A model generated the notes under the pieces. The model saw nothing but the letters and a program-made list of their open reading frames with translations, was not told the origin of the DNA and searched no databases. 12,522 nucleotides of DNA from assembly GCA_964647785.1 (NCBI GenBank), contig CAZYJD010000059.1:1-12522 (forward strand), read 5' to 3'. This stretch comes from CAZYJD01 sp964647785 (GTDB lineage Bacteria > Bacteroidota > Bacteroidia > NS11-12g > UBA9320). A program made the position numbers and the translations under genes. Of this stretch, positions 7,294 through 12,522 are shown one piece after another. How positions within the stretch are numbered: the first letter of the stretch is position 1; the number at the start of each line of letters is the position of its first letter.

Positions 7294-7785
7294 TTGAAAA
7301 ATGCATCCACCATAGAAATTTTCACCGATGGATCATCACTTGGCAATCCGGGCCCGGGTGGTTTCGGAGCTATTTTGCGCTACAAGGGAAAGGAAAAAGA
7401 GCTGAGCGAAGGTTTTCGTCTCACCACCAACAACCGCATGGAGCTACTGGCGGTTATCGAGGCGCTGGAGGCACTAAAAAGAAGTGACTTTGCAGTGGTG
7501 ATTTACACCGATTCAAAATACGTATGCGATGCCGTTGAAAAGGGCTGGGTGTTTGGCTGGCAGAAAAAAGGCTTCAAAGGCAAGGCCAATGCCGATTTAT
7601 GGAAGCAGTTTCTGCCGCTCTATCAAAAGTACCGCCCGAAATTTATTTGGGTGCGCGGCCATGCCGGTCATGCGGAAAACGAGCGCTGCGACGAATTGGC
7701 TCGGGAGGCAGCAGGTAAATCAAGATTGCTCGTTGACCGTGGTTATGAGGCCTTAGGAAATAACAACGGTTTACCGGGGATCTAA
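7294..7785 (+). CDS. rnhA: Ribonuclease HI
   Basis: This 163-residue protein degrades the RNA strand of RNA-DNA hybrids in the cytoplasm, for example Okazaki primers and R-loops. The catalytic carboxylates are all present: Asp12 (FTDGS), Glu50 (NNRMELLAV), Asp73 (YTDSKYV) and Asp133 (ENERCDELA), with the flexible-loop His123 (RGHAGH). The basic handle region (WQKKGFKGKANADLW) is also present, as in E. coli RNase HI. No ATG is available in frame before the first catalytic strand, so a TTG at 7294 is the best start. It places the catalytic Asp at residue 12, close to position 10 in E. coli. A short non-conserved tail (about 145-163) follows the domain. The stop codon overlaps the end of the convergent secreted-protein gene by 4 bp. 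Confidence 0.95.
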   Translation: MKNASTIEIFTDGSSLGNPGPGGFGAILRYKGKEKELSEGFRLTTNNRMELLAVIEALEALKRSDFAVVIYTDSKYVCDAVEKGWVFGWQKKGFKGKANADLWKQFLPLYQKYRPKFIWVRGHAGHAENERCDELAREAAGKSRLLVDRGYEALGNNNGLPGI

Positions 7786-10214
7786 TTCAGCCAAAGTTTT
7801 AAATGATTCCCCAAATCATCGTTTATCAAGTAAACACCTGAAGGCACCCCCATGATGTTGATTACAAAAAGTCCCAGTTCATTTTTTATCCCAGATTTCA
7901 TCACATGTCCCTGCAGATTGCGCAACCAAAGTTTTTTTCCCGGACTGCTGAGCACCCATTGATTCCGCGTTTTTTCTAAGATCTCTATTTGTCCTGTTTC
8001 AACGGTGCGACAGGGGTTCAAAGCAATGGGGCCAAATGCCTCTATTTTCCCATCATAATCAACCTGCCTGAGCAAAGCAAATCCGTATGTTTTGAGGGGT
8101 TGATACTCGTACTGCTCTATGGTCTGGCTCCAGCCGGCGGCATCAAATACCAGCTTTTGCTTGTACTGTTTACCATCGTCTGAAAACAAGAGTTCGAAGC
8201 GCTCACTATTGGTTTCCGATGCAGTGGCCCAAAGAATCGTGGGAGCAGAACCATCGGAACATTTGGCTTTAAAGTACAAAAGATCCACGGGCAGAGGGTT
8301 TAAGGTAGAATCTTCCGCCAAGGTAAATTGAGCCGACTGCTGTTGCCATTGGCTTTCTATCCACCCTTCTGAAGATGAGTGATTCCAAATGATTTTATGA
8401 AGGGGGTCTGATGCCCTGCTCCAGCACCTCCTGAGCGAATCCCATTTTGCCACGGCCAGAAAATGGCGCTCATACGTATTTTGAGAAACTCCCGAACCAT
8501 CATGCCAGTAAGTTCTTATTTTAAACTCAAGGTCATTTCCGCTTGCATTGCTCAACTCTTCAAGGCTCCAAAATTCATTTTGACTTAATTGTTTGAGCAT
8601 CGGATGCTGCGCGGCATCCATGCTGTCATTCTCGGGTGCATGGGCGGCATAACTGATGCGAAAAACACGCTTTTCACTTCGTTGATCGGGATAACGCGTT
8701 TGTAAATAAAATCTTGCCCTGATGCCCTTGTTAGCATCTCCAATTGGAAATAAAACACTATCAGCACTTTCAATTTCCCATCGCATTGTCCCGGAAACAA
8801 AGCTTTTTTCACGCCCACCTTCAGGCCATATTCTACTGCCGTTTTGCATCTGTAACGCTGCACTATCGGAAGACAAAAGCACACCTTTTTCGAGCTGTAG
8901 GGTGTCTTTTATGAAAACATCTCCCTTGCTTAATGCAAGCCCTGAATCGTTGGCCAAAACAAGTTTTGCAAACACTTCATTCCCACGCATAGAAATCAAC
9001 TGCTGCAAACCGCTTGTACCTTCAAAAACAACCTTGCAATTTCGTTCATAGAATCCATCTGCAGAAGCGTTTTGATTGATCCAATTGCCATGTATGCGTA
9101 TTTGATAGTTGCTATCGGTTGCATCCAATGAAGCACCTGATCTGATGCACAAATCCCCTTTGACAATGATGGAATCTGTAAGACTTTTTACACCGCTTTC
9201 ATCAAGGTATAAATTGCCGTATTCAATACCTTTTGCTAAAATTTTCTGCTGCCCCCTGGCGCTATAGTGCACCTCTGAGTCAGGGTGAAAAGCCAGCGAA
9301 TCACATTTGCCAAATGAAACCATGGGTGAACCGATGGTATCTAACTGCAATACAGAAGCACTGTCAAGCATGAATATACTCCATGCATCGCCGGTGCTGG
9401 TGTCTTTTCCTACCAATTGTTTGCCCACCCTCAAAACTCCATTTGGCCGCACGTGTACACGGGTATCAAATGAACGTGATGAATTGTTGTTCCTCAAGAA
9501 GAGATTTCCTTTTACATGCAGGTATCCATAAATATCCAAAAGACCTCTGGCATTGGTGGTTCCATTTAGACCCGAAATCTGATCGATCGAAGCATCCCCA
9601 TGAATATGGAGTGAACATGACGGCATCAATTTAAAGTCGAGAAATCTTGCAGCATCGCAGTACAGTCCAGTTCCGCTGTATACGATCGAACCATTGAGTT
9701 TCCAAACCAAGGTGCTGGTATCAGCCTGACCACTGTTAAGAACGAGTGGTTGCAGTTCTTTTCGAACCCTGTTGGGATGAAATTGTCCGCTTCCCTCAAT
9801 GGTGTCATGCCTTCCTTCCAAACTGATTCCAATGCCATCGGCATCAGGTTGATCTCCATTCCCCAATTGTCCGTCGCATTTTATGTTTCCAAACAGATAT
9901 AAATACCTGAACTGATTGGGATTTGCGGTAAATATTTTTCCGGAAGAATCGATGTAAAGGTGACGCACAGATTGTAGCGAACGGTCATAAACAAGCTCAT
10001 GACTCACCCTTGCATCTGCCGTGTCGGCATTGGGGTATTCATTCATGCCGCAAGGTCTCCAGTGGCCCTGATCAAACACCTCCCAAACTGCGGTATCAGT
10101 CCAGTTGCCGGCTTTAACGGAACGAAAAGAAATGCTGTTTTGTGCTGAAACTGAGTTGTAAAAGGCACTCAAGACCATTACGAAGATGGTAAACCATTGT
10201 TGCTTGTGCATCAT
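7782..10214 (-). CDS. Large secreted protein with T9SS-like C-terminal domain
   Basis: This 810-residue protein has a signal peptide (about 1-24, ending VSA-QN). It then has a region beginning SFRSVKAGNWTDTAVWE, the typical opening of Bacteroidota surface proteins with repetitive beta-structure (GNW...W followed by NxDxxD). The middle is rich in beta-strand patterns (I-G-N-L/V-x-G). Around 470-510 lies a FVSGTMRW...FPIGD motif common in T9SS cargo. PLPVDLLYF (640-648) followed by ILWATASETNSERFEL marks the domain that usually precedes sorting signals. The final 70 residues (LWLRNLQGHVMKSG...PSGVYLIN...GNHLKLWLN) resemble a type A sorting domain, though the usual basic residue near the end is missing. 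Function is unknown; a surface adhesin or structural role is inferred. The leader is A-rich (CAAAAAATACA-ATG). The two adjacent ATGs are equivalent choices. Confidence 0.85.
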   Translation of the reverse strand: MMHKQQWFTIFVMVLSAFYNSVSAQNSISFRSVKAGNWTDTAVWEVFDQGHWRPCGMNEYPNADTADARVSHELVYDRSLQSVRHLYIDSSGKIFTANPNQFRYLYLFGNIKCDGQLGNGDQPDADGIGISLEGRHDTIEGSGQFHPNRVRKELQPLVLNSGQADTSTLVWKLNGSIVYSGTGLYCDAARFLDFKLMPSCSLHIHGDASIDQISGLNGTTNARGLLDIYGYLHVKGNLFLRNNNSSRSFDTRVHVRPNGVLRVGKQLVGKDTSTGDAWSIFMLDSASVLQLDTIGSPMVSFGKCDSLAFHPDSEVHYSARGQQKILAKGIEYGNLYLDESGVKSLTDSIIVKGDLCIRSGASLDATDSNYQIRIHGNWINQNASADGFYERNCKVVFEGTSGLQQLISMRGNEVFAKLVLANDSGLALSKGDVFIKDTLQLEKGVLLSSDSAALQMQNGSRIWPEGGREKSFVSGTMRWEIESADSVLFPIGDANKGIRARFYLQTRYPDQRSEKRVFRISYAAHAPENDSMDAAQHPMLKQLSQNEFWSLEELSNASGNDLEFKIRTYWHDGSGVSQNTYERHFLAVAKWDSLRRCWSRASDPLHKIIWNHSSSEGWIESQWQQQSAQFTLAEDSTLNPLPVDLLYFKAKCSDGSAPTILWATASETNSERFELLFSDDGKQYKQKLVFDAAGWSQTIEQYEYQPLKTYGFALLRQVDYDGKIEAFGPIALNPCRTVETGQIEILEKTRNQWVLSSPGKKLWLRNLQGHVMKSGIKNELGLFVINIMGVPSGVYLINDDLGNHLKLWLN

Positions 10215-10591
10215 TGTATTTTTTGAATCCTGAACTTTCGAAGGGAGAGGTAATCAAAAAATCTCTCCAACAATCTGAATACAATTTGCAACAAGGAACT
10301 CCGGAAACTAAAGCTCATTGCACAACAACAAGCACATTTTTAGGCCGTACCATTGATCTAAGCGCAAGTAACCTCATGGAACTAGGTAGAACGTTGCATG
10401 TAGTTTTTCAAGCTCTTAAGAATTGCGCTGAAGGCAGGTTTACGAGCAATTGATGATCCATGGTTTTTGGGGCAGTATGAACTCATATTGAGGCAAGCGC
10501 ATGTAGCTGAATATTGAGCTGCGATTGCATAAAACAAAAAAGCCCTCCAACTGGAGGGCTTTATCATGCGTTTATTGTTTCATAGTGGATC
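10215..10591. other. Intergenic gap between the secreted-protein gene and nqrF, possible gene remnant
   Basis: No full gene is supported. Short frames on both strands lack any recognisable motif and are likely spurious. One plus-strand stretch (10404-10517) stays open for 38 codons and reads as a plausible protein tail (includes KAGLRAIDDPWF). Upstream in the same frame there are several stops, so it would at most be a decayed remnant. The right end contains the nqr terminator (10531-10560). The left end must contain the promoter of the secreted-protein gene, but I see no TAnnTTTG match. Confidence 0.5.
10531..10560 (-). terminator. Intrinsic terminator of the nqr operon
   Basis: A perfect 8-bp GC-rich stem, AGCCCTCC (10541-10548) with GGAGGGCT (10553-10560), closes a 4-base loop. 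On the minus strand it runs into TTTTTTGTTTT. It starts 31 bp after the nqrF stop codon, confirming that nqrF is the last gene of the operon. The plus-strand tail is only a short T run, so it works mainly for the minus strand. Confidence 0.92.
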
Positions 10592-11914
10592 TTATCCGCC
10601 GAAATCGTCAAAACTTACGTTTTCAGGAGGAACGCCCCAGTCGTCGCACATTTTCAGCACAGCCTGGTTCATTAACGGAGGTCCACAGAAATAGAATTCA
10701 ATTTCTTCAGGAGCTTCATGCTTCTTGAGGTATTGATCAATCACTGCTTGGTGTACGAATCCGGTAAAGCCATCGCCCTCTTTATCATTCACATCTTTTT
10801 TCTCCGTCCAGTTGTCTTCCGGCAAGGGCTCTGAAAGCACTACATAGAAGCGGAAATTTGGGAACTCCTTTTCTATCTGACGGAAATGATCGAGGTAAAA
10901 CAATTCTCTCTTTGAGCGTCCACCGTACCAATAGGTTACCTTTCTATTGGTTTTCAGGGTGTGAAACAAGTGGAATAAATGCGAGCGCATGGGGGCCATA
11001 CCAGCACCACCACCGATGTACAGCATTTCCGCATCTGTTTCTTTGATGAAGAACTCACCGTAAGGACCTGAAATGGTCACTTTATCACCTGGCTTTCTGC
11101 TGAACACAAAAGAAGAACAAATACCGGGGTTCACATCCATCCAACGGTTGTTGGCTCTATCCCATGGAGGGGTAGCAATACGAATGTTCAACATGATGAT
11201 GTTTCCTTCTGCGGGGTGGTTGGCCATGGAGTAAGCACGGAAAATAGGCTCAGGATTTTTCATCGTCAGATCCCAAAGACCGTATTTATCCCATTCGCTC
11301 TTGAAGTCCATGGGATCGCGTCCTTCTGCCACCAACTCAGGGTGCGCAGTGATATCGATGTCTTTGAAATCTACATCACATGCAGGCACATCAATTTGTA
11401 TGTATCCACCGGCTTCAAAATCGAGGTTCTCCCCTTCGGGCAAACGAACCACAAATTCCTTGATGAAAGACGCGACATTGTAATTGGAAACCACTTCGCA
11501 TTCCCATTTCTTGATTCCAAAAATTTCCTCAGGCACATGAATTTTCATGTCTTCCTTCACCTTCACCTGGCAGGCAAGGCGCCAGTTTTCCTTTTGCTCA
11601 CGGCGTTTGATATGCCCGGTTTCTGTAGGGAGAATATCTCCACCACCTTCGTTCACCTGGCACTTACACATGGCGCAGGTTCCTCCACCTCCACAAGCCG
11701 AAGGGAGAAAGATTTTCTCTTCACTCAAAGCGGTGAGCAGTGAAGTACCTGCAGGCACCTGTATCGTTTTTTCTCCGTTGATTTCTATGCTGATCAGTCC
11801 TTGCTTAACAAGCCGCTTTGCAGCCACTTGAAGCATGAGCACCAGCAGCAAAATAACCACTGAGAATACCAGCGCTGCTGCAAAGATGATGGTTGTATTG
11901 ATTGCTAATAACAT
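10592..11914 (-). CDS. nqrF: Na+-translocating NADH:quinone reductase subunit F
   Basis: This 440-residue protein is the NADH-oxidising entry subunit of the sodium pump Na+-NQR, anchored to the inner membrane and facing the cytoplasm. One N-terminal transmembrane helix (about 8-30) precedes a 2Fe-2S ferredoxin domain with ligands Cys74, Cys80, Cys83 (CGGGGTCAMC) and Cys115. An FAD-binding segment carries RAYSMAN, and an NADH-binding domain carries YIGGGAGMAPMRSH and YFCGPPLMN. The C-terminus is FDDFGG, as in the family. It is longer than Vibrio NqrF (about 408). Part of the extra length lies in a polar insert (EKKDVNDKEGDG) between PLPEDNW and GFTGFVHQ. An additional Cys85 sits beside the cluster. 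It follows nqrE by 18 bp on the same strand, with an A-rich leader, and is the last gene of the operon. Confidence 0.97.
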   Translation of the reverse strand: MLLAINTTIIFAAALVFSVVILLLVLMLQVAAKRLVKQGLISIEINGEKTIQVPAGTSLLTALSEEKIFLPSACGGGGTCAMCKCQVNEGGGDILPTETGHIKRREQKENWRLACQVKVKEDMKIHVPEEIFGIKKWECEVVSNYNVASFIKEFVVRLPEGENLDFEAGGYIQIDVPACDVDFKDIDITAHPELVAEGRDPMDFKSEWDKYGLWDLTMKNPEPIFRAYSMANHPAEGNIIMLNIRIATPPWDRANNRWMDVNPGICSSFVFSRKPGDKVTISGPYGEFFIKETDAEMLYIGGGAGMAPMRSHLFHLFHTLKTNRKVTYWYGGRSKRELFYLDHFRQIEKEFPNFRFYVVLSEPLPEDNWTEKKDVNDKEGDGFTGFVHQAVIDQYLKKHEAPEEIEFYFCGPPLMNQAVLKMCDDWGVPPENVSFDDFGG

Positions 11915-11932
11915 CTGTTCTTTGTTTTGATA

Positions 11933-12522
11933 TTAGTTGCCAAATGGAAGTTTAAAGCCCATGAAACTCATAAAAGCGAAAGCCATGAGCCCCACCGTAA
12001 TAAATGTGATTCCCAATCCTCTGAGGGGTTTGGGTACGTCGCTGTATTGAATTTTTTCGCGAATGGCAGCCAGTGCAACTACTGCAAGCAACCATCCAAT
12101 GCCCGAGCCGAGTCCGTACACAACGGCTTCACCGAAGTTATATTCACGTCCAGGGAGGAAAAGTGCTCCTCCAAGGATGGAGCAGTTCACCGCGATAAGT
12201 GGAAGGAAAATACCGAGAGCATTGTACAATGCCGGACTCACCTTCTCAACCACCATTTCTGTGAGCTGAACAAAAGCGGCAATCACCGCAATAAACACGA
12301 TGAATTTAAGCACTTCGAGATTCACCCCTTTAAAGCTATCGCCCAACCAAGTGAGGGCATCTTCTTTCAAAAGATATTCATAAGCCAGCCAGTTAATGGG
12401 TACGGTAATCCCTAAAACGAAGATCACCGCCATTCCCAAACCTACCGCTGTTTTAATTTTCTTTGACACCGCCAGGTATGAACACATGCCCAGGAAGTAG
12501 GCAAAAATCATGTTGTCGATAA
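11933..12522 (-). CDS. nqrE: Na+-translocating NADH:quinone reductase subunit E, 5' end beyond the window
   Basis: This is an integral inner-membrane subunit of Na+-NQR; NqrD and NqrE form an inverted-topology pair around a membrane iron centre. The visible part has six hydrophobic segments and family sequences such as FLGMCSYLAVSKK, the second-half GIFLPLIAVNCSILGGALF (Cys in the membrane, an iron ligand in the family) and AIREKIQYSDVP near the end. An internal Met at 12509-12511 could be mistaken for the start. However, the frame stays open to the window edge and encodes ...IDNM before IFAYFLGMC, matching the conserved (V/I)(E/D)NM of NqrE. The true start is therefore to the right of the window. 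It is co-transcribed with nqrF (18-bp gap). Confidence 0.96.
   Translation of the reverse strand, partial: IDNMIFAYFLGMCSYLAVSKKIKTAVGLGMAVIFVLGITVPINWLAYEYLLKEDALTWLGDSFKGVNLEVLKFIVFIAVIAAFVQLTEMVVEKVSPALYNALGIFLPLIAVNCSILGGALFLPGREYNFGEAVVYGLGSGIGWLLAVVALAAIREKIQYSDVPKPLRGLGITFITVGLMAFAFMSFMGFKLPFGN

Noticed and set aside
10382..10567. 61-codon minus-strand frame in the gap before nqrF
   Set aside because: Its start lies just beyond the nqr terminator stem and its first codons run through the hairpin; the Cys-rich product has no motif.
11216..11743. 175-codon plus-strand frame antisense to nqrF
   Set aside because: nqrF is unmistakable on the other strand, and the antisense product has no recognisable features.
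11927..12415. 162-codon plus-strand frame antisense to nqrE
   Set aside because: It is a shadow of a membrane-protein gene and gives a His/Asn/Lys-rich unlikely product.
11933..12511. Treating the Met at 12509-12511 as the nqrE start
   Set aside because: The frame continues upstream to the window edge with the conserved IDN before this Met, so the gene is partial at its 5' end.

Overview
The window looks like chromosomal DNA of a Bacteroidota member, probably Flavobacteriia-like or a relative. The evidence is two SusC/Oar-style TonB-dependent receptors with N-terminal carboxypeptidase-regulatory-like domains, a secreted protein with a type IX secretion (T9SS)-like tail, an Na+-NQR operon, a TAnnTTTG-type promoter, and A-rich leaders in place of Shine-Dalgarno sites. 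Finer taxonomy cannot be read from the sequence.

Layout. Positions 1-450 hold no gene but two copies of a composite intergenic repeat, with a shared order of short modules, hairpins and an 18-bp palindrome. Positions 451-7117 hold three minus-strand genes for envelope proteins. In transcription order these are an Oar-like TonB-dependent receptor (7117-3896, with its own terminator), a PhoD-like metallophosphoesterase (3828-2815), and a second, shorter TonB-dependent receptor (2745-451). The second receptor has its own promoter, overlapped by a perfect 9+9 palindrome. Ribonuclease HI (7294-7785, plus strand, TTG start) diverges from the Oar gene across a 176-bp AT-rich gap. It converges with, and overlaps by 4 bp, a large secreted T9SS-type protein gene (10214-7782, minus). 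Positions 10215-10591 are a mostly empty gap ending in a strong terminator for the nqr operon. The right end holds the last two genes of that operon, nqrF and nqrE (minus); nqrE runs off the window, and nqrA-D would be expected beyond the right edge.

How the genes work together. NqrE and NqrF are parts of the respiratory NADH:quinone sodium pump. In principle, ion gradients of this kind energise TonB-dependent outer-membrane transport, but no specific link between the loci is visible. The PhoD-like enzyme and the two receptors may all serve nutrient acquisition at the cell surface. The palindrome-overlapped promoter suggests that the second receptor responds to a repressor, possibly metal-sensing.

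I did not find a clearly new multi-gene system. The most interesting signals are the operator/promoter overlap next to a receptor with a Cys-x-x-Cys plug motif, and the duplicated composite repeat at the left edge.
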